DNA of 5,144 nucleotides from Actinomycetota bacterium (GCA_005883365.1 VAXA01000238.1:1-5144); one strand, 5' to 3'. Shown: positions 1 to 5,144, numbered from the stretch's first letter. Notes: a model not told the origin generated them from the sequence alone. Numbers and translations: made by a program.

Positions 1-87
1 CAGCGTCTCGGCCACACGAAGGGCGGCCGGGAGGAAGACGCCGCGCTCGCGCAGCTGAAGAAGCTCGGCTACACGCAGGGCAGCTAG
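1..87 (+). CDS. C-terminal 28 residues of an unidentified protein
   Basis: Frame 1 is open from the left edge to a TAG at 85-87. It encodes a lysine/glycine-rich, hydrophilic tail ending LKKLGYTQGS. The frame has the G/C-ending codons of the neighbouring genes. The tail is too short to assign to a family; the segment around AALAQLKKLGY could form a short helix, loosely like a SHOCT-type C-terminal helix, but I do not claim that. It converges on the minus-strand gene ending at 90, with only two bases between the stop codons and no U-tract terminator between them, so the two transcripts probably overlap. Confidence 0.55.
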   Translation, partial: QRLGHTKGGREEDAALAQLKKLGYTQGS

Positions 88-89
88 CC

Positions 90-521
90 TCACCCGCCGA
101 CGAGGAAGGTCACCGTCTCGCCGCGCGCTATGCGCTCTTCCTCCTCCTCGGTCGGCGCGATGCCGAACCAGCGGAGCTGCTCGTCGACCTCCGTGCGCGG
201 GACACCGCCCTGCGCGCCGTGCACGACATCGGCGAGCAGCTTCCTGTCGCCGGGCCTCATCCCGTGGAGCTCCCGCTCGACCTGATCCGGGTCGACTCCC
301 GCGGACGCCAGCTTCGCGCGTGACGCCTGGTCGAGCTTGACGGCGTTCGGGCCGACCTCGTCCGGCGTCACCTCGATCGTCGTCAGCTGCGGCAAGCCGC
401 CGCGGAGCGGCGCGACGGTGGCGTCTCGATCGACGTCCCGCAGGTAGTTGACCACGAGACCGACGCGCGCCGCGTCCGCCCTCGCCGCCTGGGCGAGACC
501 AACAAGGTAGAAGGAGCTCAT
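90..521 (-). CDS. Hypothetical protein, 143 aa, last gene of the glnK-amt operon
   Basis: I do not recognise this protein. It starts at ATG 519-521 after a GAGAGG that sits only 3 bases from the start, a close-spaced and modest ribosome site, and ends with TGA at 90-92. There is no signal peptide or clear membrane segment; the first 30 residues are mildly hydrophobic and alanine-rich. The middle carries a DPDQVERELHGM-type helical stretch (about 77-88). The C-terminal third is acidic, with a run of four glutamates near 125-128 before a short hydrophobic end (TVTFLVGG). It looks like a soluble, mixed alpha/beta protein. It lies 27 bases after the exporter gene in the same direction, so it is probably cotranscribed with amt and the exporter. 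The frame is uninterrupted with codon use like its neighbours, which supports a real gene, but nothing shows a function. Confidence 0.65.
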   Translation of the reverse strand: MSSFYLVGLAQAARADAARVGLVVNYLRDVDRDATVAPLRGGLPQLTTIEVTPDEVGPNAVKLDQASRAKLASAGVDPDQVERELHGMRPGDRKLLADVVHGAQGGVPRTEVDEQLRWFGIAPTEEEEERIARGETVTFLVGG

Positions 522-548
522 GCGCCTCTCAGCGTAGAGCGGCGCTCA

Positions 549-1172
549 TCAGCGCGCGCGGCTCGGCGTCCACACAGCCGCGAGAATCCCAAGGCCAACG
601 AGGACGCCACCCCCGAACCAGCGCTGCACCCGCGCGATCCCGGCGGAGCCGCGCAGGCGGTCGGCGACCGTCCCGGCGGCCAGCGCGTACATGCTGTCGC
701 TGAGAAAACCGAGGAGCGCGAAGCTGAGCCCGAGGACGATGACCTGCAGCCACGGGTGGTGCGCATCGGGATCGACGAACTGCGGCAGAAAGGCGAAGAC
801 GAAGACAACCGTCTTCGGGTTGGTCAGATTGACGACGACACCCTGCGTGTAGGCGCGCCGGCGCGTCCGTGGCACCGCTTCCTCCCCGGGCCGCTCGAGG
901 CCGCGCCCGAGCAGGCGGCGCACGCCGAGCAGGAAGAGGTACGCGGCGCCGGCGTACTTGACCACGTCGAAGGCGACGGTCGAGGCGAGGATCAGAGACG
1001 AGAGGCCCGCCGCTGCGAGAGCGGCGTACGCGACCGTACCCGTCGTGATGCCTGCGACCGAGGCGAGGCCGCCGCTCCGGCGCGTCACGACGTAGAGGAC
1101 GGCTGGGCCCGGGACGAGCAGCAACACAATCGCCGTTGTCAAGAAGACGGCGTACGTCGAGAAGGCCGGCAC
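549..1172 (-). CDS. LysE/RhtB-family amino-acid exporter
   Basis: This is a 207-aa inner-membrane protein of the LysE/RhtB superfamily, which exports amino acids such as lysine, homoserine, threonine or leucine; the substrate here cannot be read from sequence. Family marks in order are an N-terminal hydrophobic helix running into PGPAVLYV (about 21-28), KYAGAAYLFLLGVR (about 72-85) at the end of the first helix group, and NLTNPKTVVFVFAFLPQF (about 115-132), the second conserved block. Further hydrophobic helices lie at about 142-160 and 188-201. About 205 residues is the usual family length. I chose the GTG at 1170-1172 because the protein then begins VPAFSTYAVF, directly at the first helix. 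The longer frame to 1382 would add 70 arginine/serine-rich residues lying wholly over the amt gene. A weak GGGATAGG lies 9 bases upstream and spans the amt stop codon, which suggests translational coupling. The amt stop is 10 bases before this start, so the genes are very likely cotranscribed. Confidence 0.92.
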   Translation of the reverse strand: MPAFSTYAVFLTTAIVLLLVPGPAVLYVVTRRSGGLASVAGITTGTVAYAALAAAGLSSLILASTVAFDVVKYAGAAYLFLLGVRRLLGRGLERPGEEAVPRTRRRAYTQGVVVNLTNPKTVVFVFAFLPQFVDPDAHHPWLQVIVLGLSFALLGFLSDSMYALAAGTVADRLRGSAGIARVQRWFGGGVLVGLGILAAVWTPSRAR

Positions 1173-1182
1173 TCGAGCGAGC

Positions 1183-2595
1183 CTATCCCGCGGCGTCGGC
1201 TGCAGGCGCGAGGCTCGGCTCCGGCAGGGGCGCCGGCGCGTGCGCATGTGCGTGCGCGAGGCCGAGGTGGCCGTGCGACTCCGTCCCGTAGCCGCCCGGC
1301 ACCGGGATGTAGAACTCGGGATAGCCCCACATGCCGTGCTCGGAGACGTCAAGGCCGGCCGTCTCGACGTGCGACTCGACACGGATCCCCCAGAGCCGCT
1401 TCATCGTCCACAGCGAGCCGAACGACGCGGCGAAGGTGAAGGCTCCGACGGCGACGAGGCCGAGCGCCTGCACCCCGAGCTGGTAGGGCGAGCCGGTGTA
1501 GAGGAGGCCGCCGTGGCCGACGCCGACGGTCGCCGCGAGCGAGGGAAGCGCGAGGAGGCCGGTGGCGAGCGTCCCCCAGACACCGGCGAGGCCGTGCACC
1601 GCGACGGCGCCGATCGGGTCGTCGATCCCGAGCCGCTCGACGAGCGGCACCGCCACGACGGCGATCGTCGCTGCGACGAACCCGATCGCGACCGCGGCCC
1701 ACGGCGCGACGAAGCCGCAGGCTGCCGTGATCGCCACGAGCGCTGCGAGAACGCCGTTGAGCATCATCGAGACGTCCGGCTTGCGGAGCACGAGCCAAGC
1801 GACGCAGATCCCGCCCACACCGCCGGCCGCCGCGGCGAGGTTCGTCGTCAGCGCCACGTAGCCGAAGAAGCCGACCCGGCCGCCGGTCGCGACGCCGAGC
1901 GTCGAGCCGGGATTGAAGCCGAACCAGCCGAACCAGAGGATGAGCGTCCCCAGGACGGCGTACGGCATGTTGTGGCCCGGAATCGCGTTGGCGCGCCCGT
2001 CGTGGCCGAACTTCCCGATTCGCGGGCCGAGCAGGAGCGCTCCGGCGAGCGCCGCAAGCGCGCCCTGGTAGTGGACGACGGTCGAGCCGGCGAAGTCCTG
2101 CATCCCGAAGCGCTGCAGCCAGCCGCCGGGCGCCCAGATCCAGTGCGAGACGAGCGAGTAGACGACGGTGAAGATCGCGCCGAAGGCGAAGTAGACCCAG
2201 AGCTTTGCGCGCTCGGCCATCGCGCCCCAGACAATCGCGAGGGAGACGCCGGCGAAGACGACCTCGAACAGCCAGCCCGCCGCGCCCGGGATCGACGTGA
2301 AGGCGGCGTACGGCGCCTTCCCCACCGCGAGCAGCGCCCCGACCGACGGCGCGAAGCCGTGCGTGCCGACGAAGCCGTTCCCGTTCCCGAAGGCAAGCCC
2401 GAAGCCGACGAGCCAGTAGACGAGCGAGGCGACGCCAAAGACGAGGACGTTCTTGCCGGCGATGTGGGCGGCGTTCTTCATCCGCGTCAATCCCGCCTCG
2501 AGGAAGGCGAAGCCCGCCTGCATGAACATCACGAGGACGGCCGCGACCACGACCCAGAGGGTGTTGGCCGCGATCAGCAGCTGGTTGTGAGTCAT
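1183..2595 (-). CDS. amt: Ammonium transporter (Amt/MEP/Rh family)
   Basis: This 470-aa trimeric-type membrane channel moves ammonium into the cell. The order matches the family: first helix LVMFMQAGFAFLEAGLTR (21-38), WGAMAERAKL (123-132), DFAGSTVVH with D167 and the first pore histidine H175, WFGFNPGS (224-231) and the second pore histidine H334 in VHGLAGVWGT. W154 and F110 are probably the equivalents of E. coli W148 and the F107 gate. There is no separate signal peptide: about ten polar residues lead straight into helix 1, as in many Amt proteins. The cytosolic tail contains GLDVSEHG (414-421), the conserved segment that docks P-II. Beyond it lies an unusual extension of nearly 50 residues with a histidine-rich patch (H441, H443, H448, H450, H452) and a Pro/Ala end. 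The start is ATG 2593-2595, with AGGGGAG 8 bases upstream inside glnK and a 4-base ATGA overlap with the glnK stop, so translation of the pair is coupled. Confidence 0.97.
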   Translation of the reverse strand: MTHNQLLIAANTLWVVVAAVLVMFMQAGFAFLEAGLTRMKNAAHIAGKNVLVFGVASLVYWLVGFGLAFGNGNGFVGTHGFAPSVGALLAVGKAPYAAFTSIPGAAGWLFEVVFAGVSLAIVWGAMAERAKLWVYFAFGAIFTVVYSLVSHWIWAPGGWLQRFGMQDFAGSTVVHYQGALAALAGALLLGPRIGKFGHDGRANAIPGHNMPYAVLGTLILWFGWFGFNPGSTLGVATGGRVGFFGYVALTTNLAAAAGGVGGICVAWLVLRKPDVSMMLNGVLAALVAITAACGFVAPWAAVAIGFVAATIAVVAVPLVERLGIDDPIGAVAVHGLAGVWGTLATGLLALPSLAATVGVGHGGLLYTGSPYQLGVQALGLVAVGAFTFAASFGSLWTMKRLWGIRVESHVETAGLDVSEHGMWGYPEFYIPVPGGYGTESHGHLGLAHAHAHAPAPLPEPSLAPAADAAG

Positions 2596-2927
2596 CCGAG
2601 ACGCTCCCCTGTGCGGTGGTGGACGACGTGGGCGACGGGCGACGTCCAGCAGAGGCCGTCGCCTGCGGAGTGGCCGGTGCGGGCGGCGTCGGCGATCGCG
2701 GCGGCGACCTGCTCGGCGAGCGCGTCGTCGACCACGAAGGTGAGGTGCGCCTTCGGGAGGAACCGCGACTCGAACGTGCGCCCGCGGTACTCATGCGTCA
2801 CGCCGCGCTCTCGGCCGTGCCCGATCGCCTCGACGACGGTGACGCCCACGTGGCCGGTCTCCTCCTCGACGGCGTCGATCACCGTCTCGACCCGCTCCCT
2901 CACCACCACCGCCTCGACCTTGACCAT
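2592..2927 (-). CDS. glnK: Divergent P-II nitrogen regulatory protein, GlnK-like
   Basis: This 111-aa P-II family protein is the usual partner that binds and blocks Amt when nitrogen is plentiful; canonical members sense ATP/ADP and 2-oxoglutarate. Support comes from the ferredoxin-like opening (VKVEAVVVRERVETVIDAV), the core GVTVVEAIGHGRERG leading into the T-loop, YRG at 47-49, FLPK at 56-59, AARTG at 81-85, GDG at 89-91 and the C-terminal RTGE at 105-108. It is divergent. The position of E. coli Tyr51, the uridylylation or adenylylation site, is F52. By motif alignment, Gln39 becomes E40, Lys9 becomes V9, Lys90 becomes L92 and Arg101 becomes H103. Lys58 (here K59) and Arg103 (here R105) are kept. 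I infer a P-II that is not modified on the T-loop and has altered effector binding. ATG 2925-2927 follows AAGGGAG at 2932-2938. It is first in the operon and overlaps amt by 4 bases. Confidence 0.9.
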   Translation of the reverse strand: MVKVEAVVVRERVETVIDAVEEETGHVGVTVVEAIGHGRERGVTHEYRGRTFESRFLPKAHLTFVVDDALAEQVAAAIADAARTGHSAGDGLCWTSPVAHVVHHRTGERLG

Positions 2928-2931
2928 CCCG

Positions 2932-2938
2932 CTCCCTT
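2932..2938 (-). promoter_or_regulatory. Ribosome binding site of glnK
   Basis: The minus strand reads AAGGGAG, then CGGG, then the ATG of glnK. This fixes the start at 2927 and places the site only about 13 bases downstream of the U-tract of the leader terminator, so the terminator would cut transcription just before translation signals are made. Confidence 0.75.
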
Positions 2939-2951
2939 CGACCGGACCAAC

Positions 2952-2985
2952 AAAAAAGCCCCGCGACCGCTCGGGTCACGAGGCT
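2952..2985 (-). terminator. Rho-independent terminator in the glnK leader (attenuator candidate)
   Basis: The minus-strand RNA reads GCCUCGUGACC, loop CGAGC, GGUCGCGGGGC, then six U. The arms (2984-2974 and 2968-2958) form an unbroken 11-bp stem including two G-U pairs, and A2985 can add an A-U pair with the first U. The same two positions would be C-A mismatches in a plus-strand RNA, and the T-run is on the minus side, so the element is built to work leftward, into glnK. No minus-strand gene lies upstream within the window (the plus-strand FMN gene is there), so it is not the end of another operon visible here. That makes conditional termination of the glnK-amt message the simplest reading. 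Confidence 0.85.
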
Positions 2986-2996
2986 CCTTCGCCTCG
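2979..2996 (-). promoter_or_regulatory. Alternative (antiterminator-like) hairpin overlapping the terminator
   Basis: On the minus strand CGAGGC (2996-2991), loop GAAGGA, GCCTCG (2984-2979) forms a perfect 6-bp hairpin. Its 3' arm is the first six bases of the terminator's 5' arm, so the two structures exclude one another. It is made first during transcription and could hold off the terminator if stabilised by a ligand, protein or ribosome. What controls the switch is not visible from sequence. Confidence 0.6.
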
Positions 2997-3072
2997 GCGG
3001 CCACCTCCTGCGGCGCCCGCCTGCTCACGAAGCTACCGCCGCCGGCGGACGGCATCTGCTTCGCTACCGGAC

Positions 3073-3558
3073 GTGCTCACCTGGGCTGAGCTCGAGCAGG
3101 CGGCGCCGGAGATCGCGAAGCATGGACGGAAGCTGATCGAGCGGTTCCAGTTCGTCCTCGTCGGCACGCTCACGAAGGACGGCTCGCCGCGGATCACGCC
3201 CGTCGAGGCGTACATCCTCGACGGGCACCTGCTGGTGAACATGATCCCGCGCTCGCTGAAGGCGCTCGACCTACTCCGCGACCCGCGCGTCTACGTCCAC
3301 GCGCCGGTCACCGCGAAGGAGGGCTCGCCGGAGTTCAAGCTCGCCGGACGGGCCAACGTCCTCGAGGACGCAACGCTGCGCGGCAAGCTCGACGACCTGT
3401 TCTGGGAAATGATCCAGTGGAGGCCGGCGCCCGACTCGCACTACTTCGAGTTCCTCGCCGGCCGTGCGGCCTGGGTGACATACGGCGACAGCAAGCAGAC
3501 CTCGATCCGCTGGCGCGAGGGCGAACCCGAGAAGCACCTCGAAAGGCCCGACATTTGA
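3073..3558 (+). CDS. Pyridoxamine 5'-phosphate oxidase-like FMN-binding split-barrel protein
   Basis: This 161-aa cytosolic protein belongs to the flavin/F420 split-barrel superfamily. Members bind FMN, F420 or haem-related cofactors and act as small oxidoreductases; the substrate cannot be told from sequence. The fold is recognisable from RFQFVLVGTLTKDGSPRITPVEAYILDG (24-51, first barrel strands), then MIPRSLKALDLLRDPRVYVHAPV (57-79), which carries the cofactor-contacting Arg/Ser/Lys region typical of these proteins, EFKLAGRANVLED (87-99), and a C-terminal barrel strand AAWVTYGD (132-139). It is close to complete for this family. The start is GTG 3073-3075, the first possible start in frame after the glnK region, which gives a protein opening VLTWAELEQAAPEIA, like family members that begin with a TWAE helix. 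There is no good Shine-Dalgarno before it, so it may be weakly translated or leaderless. It ends with TGA at 3556-3558. It stands alone, divergent from glnK. Confidence 0.88.
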   Translation: MLTWAELEQAAPEIAKHGRKLIERFQFVLVGTLTKDGSPRITPVEAYILDGHLLVNMIPRSLKALDLLRDPRVYVHAPVTAKEGSPEFKLAGRANVLEDATLRGKLDDLFWEMIQWRPAPDSHYFEFLAGRAAWVTYGDSKQTSIRWREGEPEKHLERPDI

Positions 3559-3583
3559 CGCGAGCCGGCGCAGCACCTACCCT
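3555..3583 (+). promoter_or_regulatory. Probable sigma70-type promoter for the ABC exporter genes
   Basis: TTGACG (3555-3560), a 17-base spacer, then TACCCT (3578-3583) matches the actinobacterial pattern TTGAC-N17-TANNNT well. The -35 overlaps the stop codon of the FMN-barrel gene. Transcription would start near 3590, giving a leader of about 140 bases before the ATPase start at 3733. The call rests on motif match and position only. Confidence 0.5.
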
Positions 3584-3592
3584 CCGAGGGCC

Positions 3593-3670
3593 ATGTTGCT
3601 CTCGAACGTGATGGACCGGATCCCGGTGGGCGGTTGCTCTCGCCCCGCTGGATCTCGCGGCGCCTCTTAG
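3593..3670 (+). CDS. Possible 25-codon leader ORF before the ABC exporter
   Basis: ATG at 3593 opens a 25-codon frame (starts MLLSNVMDR, ends with TAG at 3668-3670). Its ATG lies about 10 bases after the predicted -10 box, so the message could be nearly leaderless; GAGGG directly before it is too close to be an ideal ribosome site. It ends 62 bases before the ATPase ATG. No known leader peptide is recognised, and there is no run of a single amino-acid codon that would suggest classic attenuation. It may be chance. Confidence 0.2.
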   Translation: MLLSNVMDRIPVGGCSRPAGSRGAS

Positions 3671-3722
3671 GTCCGCGCGCCGCCCGCGAGGCGGCCTTCC
3701 GTCCTCCGTTCCACTTCTTCCG

Positions 3723-3728
3723 AAGGAG
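3723..3728 (+). promoter_or_regulatory. Ribosome binding site fixing the ABC ATPase start
   Basis: AAGGAG followed by CAGC and ATG at 3733. This strong site decides for the 3733 start over the in-frame ATG at 3634, which lacks such a site and would add 33 arginine-rich residues. Confidence 0.8.
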
Positions 3729-3732
3729 CAGC

Positions 3733-4602
3733 ATGACCACCGTTGCACCATCCACAACCGATCTCGCCGCACGTCTAGACCGGCAGGTGCCCGCCGTCGA
3801 GGTGCGCGACCTGCGGAAGACGTTCCGGCGCCGCGACCGGAAAGCGGGCCGTTTCGCCCGCAAGCGTCCGTGGCCGGCGCTCGCCGACGTCACCTTCACG
3901 ATCGCCCGTGGCGAGTGCGTCGCCATCCTCGGCCAGAACGGGTCGGGGAAGTCGACGCTCGTCCGCCTGCTCTCGACCCTGCTGATCGACGACGGCGGCG
4001 AGGCGCGGATCTTCGGCCACGACGCGTTCAAGGAGGCGGCGACGATCCGCCGGCTCGTCAACCGCGTCTCGGTCGAGGCGAGCTTCTTCAAGAAGATGTC
4101 CGCGGCCGAGAACCTCTCGTACGCGGCGCGCTTCTACGGGATGACGCCCCGCCAGACACGCACGGCCATCCCCGAGATCCTCGGCGAGGTCGGCTTCCCG
4201 CCCGACCGACGCGGCGAGGCGATGGAGAACCTGTCGCGCGGGATGCAGCAGAAGGTCGCCCTCGCCCGGGCGCTCCTGACCTCGCCGGTCCTGCTCCTGC
4301 TCGACGAGCCGACGACCGGGCTCGACCCGCGCTCGAAGCTCGAGGTGCAGGACTTCATCCGCAAGGTGCGCGGGGAGCACGACGCGACGATCCTCCTCTG
4401 CACGCACGACATGGCCGAGGCGGAGTCGCTCGCAGACCGCATCGGGCTGCTCGACCGCGGCCGCCTGCTCTTCCTCGAGCCCGTCGAGGACGTGAAGCGG
4501 CGCTTCGGCGTCGCGACGCTCGAGGAGGCGTTCTTCGCCGCGACCGGGCGCGAGTTCGAGGAGGAGAACGGCGACGACGAGTACCGGGAGGTGTTCGCAT
4601 GA
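3733..4602 (+). CDS. ABC-2-type exporter ATP-binding protein (DrrA-like)
   Basis: This 289-aa nucleotide-binding subunit powers an ABC exporter with the membrane partner that follows. Motifs in order are Walker A GQNGSGKST (67-75), the ABC signature in the form LSRGMQQK (167-174), Walker B LLLLDEP (187-193) with catalytic E192, D-loop TGLD (195-198) and switch histidine H225 in LLCTHD. LSRGM instead of LSGGQ is common in the daunorubicin-resistance-like group, whose members export drugs, lipids or polysaccharide. A basic insert (about 31-48, RRRDRKAGRFARKRPW) sits between the first strand and the next one, and an acidic tail (EEENGDDE) ends the protein. The Q-loop region reads VNRVSVEASFFKK (109-121) with no glutamine. 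The last four bases, ATGA, overlap the permease start, so translation is coupled. The cargo cannot be inferred. Confidence 0.95.
   Translation: MTTVAPSTTDLAARLDRQVPAVEVRDLRKTFRRRDRKAGRFARKRPWPALADVTFTIARGECVAILGQNGSGKSTLVRLLSTLLIDDGGEARIFGHDAFKEAATIRRLVNRVSVEASFFKKMSAAENLSYAARFYGMTPRQTRTAIPEILGEVGFPPDRRGEAMENLSRGMQQKVALARALLTSPVLLLLDEPTTGLDPRSKLEVQDFIRKVRGEHDATILLCTHDMAEAESLADRIGLLDRGRLLFLEPVEDVKRRFGVATLEEAFFAATGREFEEENGDDEYREVFA
4587..4591 (+). promoter_or_regulatory. Ribosome binding site of the permease gene
   Basis: GGAGG lies 7 bases before ATG 4599, inside the end of the ATPase gene. It supports 4599 as the real start, rather than the internal ATG at 4686. Confidence 0.7.
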
Positions 4603-5144
4603 GCAGCGGCGTAGGCTCGACGGAGCCGCCCAGGAGCGTAGGCCCCGGCTCTGCCGGGGTCGGAGCGGGGAGATACGCCGTAGAGATGCGCAACCAACTC
4701 GTCGGCCTGTTCGGGATCGTCGAGCGGAACGTCTATCTCACGAAGCGCTACTTCCTCTGGGATCTCGCGTTCATGGTCTGGACGATCGCGAACACGCTCA
4801 CGATCGTCTTCATCGCGCGTGCGGAGCACCTGGCCCCCGCCCGCGAGAACAGGCTGGCGACGACTCTGCTCGTCGGCGCGACGATCTGGGCCTTCCTCGG
4901 GATCATCTTCGAGTTCATGACCGAGACGGTCGCGTGGGAGCGCTGGGAGGGGACGATCGAGTACACGTTCATGGCGCCGCTGTCGCGGCTCGTGCACCTG
5001 TTCGGGCAGGGCGCGTTCGCGGTGCTCTATGGCCTGATCCGGGCAACGATCCTCTTCTTCGCGGTCGCCGCGTTCATCGGCATCCACGCGCCGCAGGCGA
5101 ACTACGGCGCTGCGCTTGCGCTGCTCGCGCTCGGGTCGCTCTCG
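4599..5144 (+). CDS. ABC-2-type exporter permease, N-terminal part (runs off the window)
   Basis: The frame stays open for 182 codons to the right edge. It is the membrane half of the exporter whose ATPase precedes it. The first 30 residues are low-complexity and Gly/Ser/Pro-rich. A conserved-looking cytosolic lead-in follows (RNQLVGLFGIVERNVYLTKRY, about 31-51), then hydrophobic helices at about 52-73, 88-106, 137-160 and a fourth starting near 168. Between helices 2 and 3 lies WERWEGTIEYTFMAPLSRL (113-131), an amphipathic loop typical of ABC-2 permeases that touches the ATPase. ATG 4599 overlaps the ATPase stop (ATGA) and has a good ribosome site. M30 (ATG 4686) is the alternative start and would remove the low-complexity segment. 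The C-terminal part is outside the window. Confidence 0.9.
   Translation, partial: MSSGVGSTEPPRSVGPGSAGVGAGRYAVEMRNQLVGLFGIVERNVYLTKRYFLWDLAFMVWTIANTLTIVFIARAEHLAPARENRLATTLLVGATIWAFLGIIFEFMTETVAWERWEGTIEYTFMAPLSRLVHLFGQGAFAVLYGLIRATILFFAVAAFIGIHAPQANYGAALALLALGSLS
4614..4661 (+). repeat. Two tandem palindromes at the start of the permease gene
   Basis: GGCTC-gacg-GAGCC (4614-4627) is followed by GGCCCCGGC-tct-GCCGGGGTC (4641-4661), a 9-bp stem with one G-T pair and a 3-base loop. The words GCGTAGGC and GCCGTAG recur around them. No T-run follows, so they are not a rho-independent terminator. They encode the low-complexity N-terminus of the permease. Confidence 0.6.

Larger units (their letters stand above)
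2928..3072. promoter_or_regulatory. Divergent intergenic region and structured glnK leader
   Basis: This 145-base gap separates the starts of glnK (leftward) and the FMN-barrel gene (rightward). Read on the minus strand, it contains several hairpin-capable segments before the terminator: GCGAAGC against GCTTCGT (about 3025-3066), GGCGG against CCGCC (about 2997-3020), then the antiterminator-like and terminator hairpins listed separately. A possible minus -10 element TAGCTT lies at 3035-3030 but has no convincing -35, so I do not call a promoter. On the plus strand I see no clear promoter or ribosome site for the rightward gene. I do not recognise a known riboswitch class by eye. Confidence 0.5.

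Noticed and set aside
1173..1382. 70-residue N-terminal extension of the LysE-type exporter
   Set aside because: It is entirely inside amt, Arg/Ser-rich, and precedes the natural N-terminal helix; the GTG at 1172 fits the family length.
1349..2794. 481-codon minus-strand frame overlapping amt in another register
   Set aside because: Its product is almost wholly Arg/Ala/Ser/Gly, a shadow of amt; amt itself matches its family along the full length.
2900..3055. 51-codon minus-strand ORF across the glnK leader and start (begins MPSAGGGSF)
   Set aside because: It has a poor ribosome site, reads through both hairpins and into glnK out of frame, and shows no repeated regulatory codon. A leader-peptide role is possible, but I cannot support it.
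1240..3558. A 772-codon open plus-strand frame running antisense to amt and glnK into the FMN-barrel gene
   Set aside because: Only its last 161 residues look like a protein family. The rest is an Arg/Asp/Glu/Ala-rich composition typical of the antisense frame of a GC-rich gene, and it lies opposite the well-supported amt and glnK.
3634..3732. 33-residue upstream extension of the ABC ATPase
   Set aside because: The ATG at 3733 has AAGGAG at good spacing; the extension is basic, without family similarity, and has no ribosome site.

Overview
This is a GC-rich window (by eye about two-thirds or more G+C, with codons strongly ending in G or C). The gene content and codon style fit a high-GC actinobacterium. 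A deep lineage such as Thermoleophilia is my guess; no rRNA or other marker gene is present to fix it. I see no mobile element, CRISPR array, tRNA or rRNA gene.

Left part, minus strand (2927 down to 90): a compact run of four genes reads right to left. A small divergent P-II signalling protein (glnK-like) overlaps by 4 bases (ATGA) an ammonium transporter (amt). Ten bases later comes a LysE/RhtB-type amino-acid exporter, and 27 bases further on an unrecognised 143-aa protein. P-II plus Amt is the classic ammonium uptake pair, in which P-II plugs the channel. The exporter and the unknown protein look like additions to that operon. The last gene ends 2 bases from the end of a convergent plus-strand gene, of which only the final 28 codons are in the window.

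Middle (2928-3072): the leader of the glnK-amt operon holds a near-textbook rho-independent terminator on the minus strand, directly before the glnK ribosome binding site. A second hairpin just upstream shares the terminator's 5' arm, so the two cannot form together. No minus-strand gene lies upstream for this terminator to serve, so it looks like a transcriptional attenuator or riboswitch-like control. This is the most interesting signal in the window.

Right part, plus strand (3073-5144): an FMN-binding split-barrel (pyridoxamine-phosphate-oxidase-like) protein starts divergently from glnK. Next come a good sigma70-type promoter and a short untranslated region, followed by an ABC-2 exporter ATPase. 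The ATPase overlaps by ATGA its membrane permease, which runs off the right edge. The start of the permease gene is rich in small palindromes and encodes a low-complexity leader.

The P-II protein is unusual: the T-loop tyrosine normally uridylylated or adenylylated is phenylalanine, and several ATP/2-oxoglutarate-contacting positions are changed. The Amt carries a histidine-rich extension after its P-II-docking tail.
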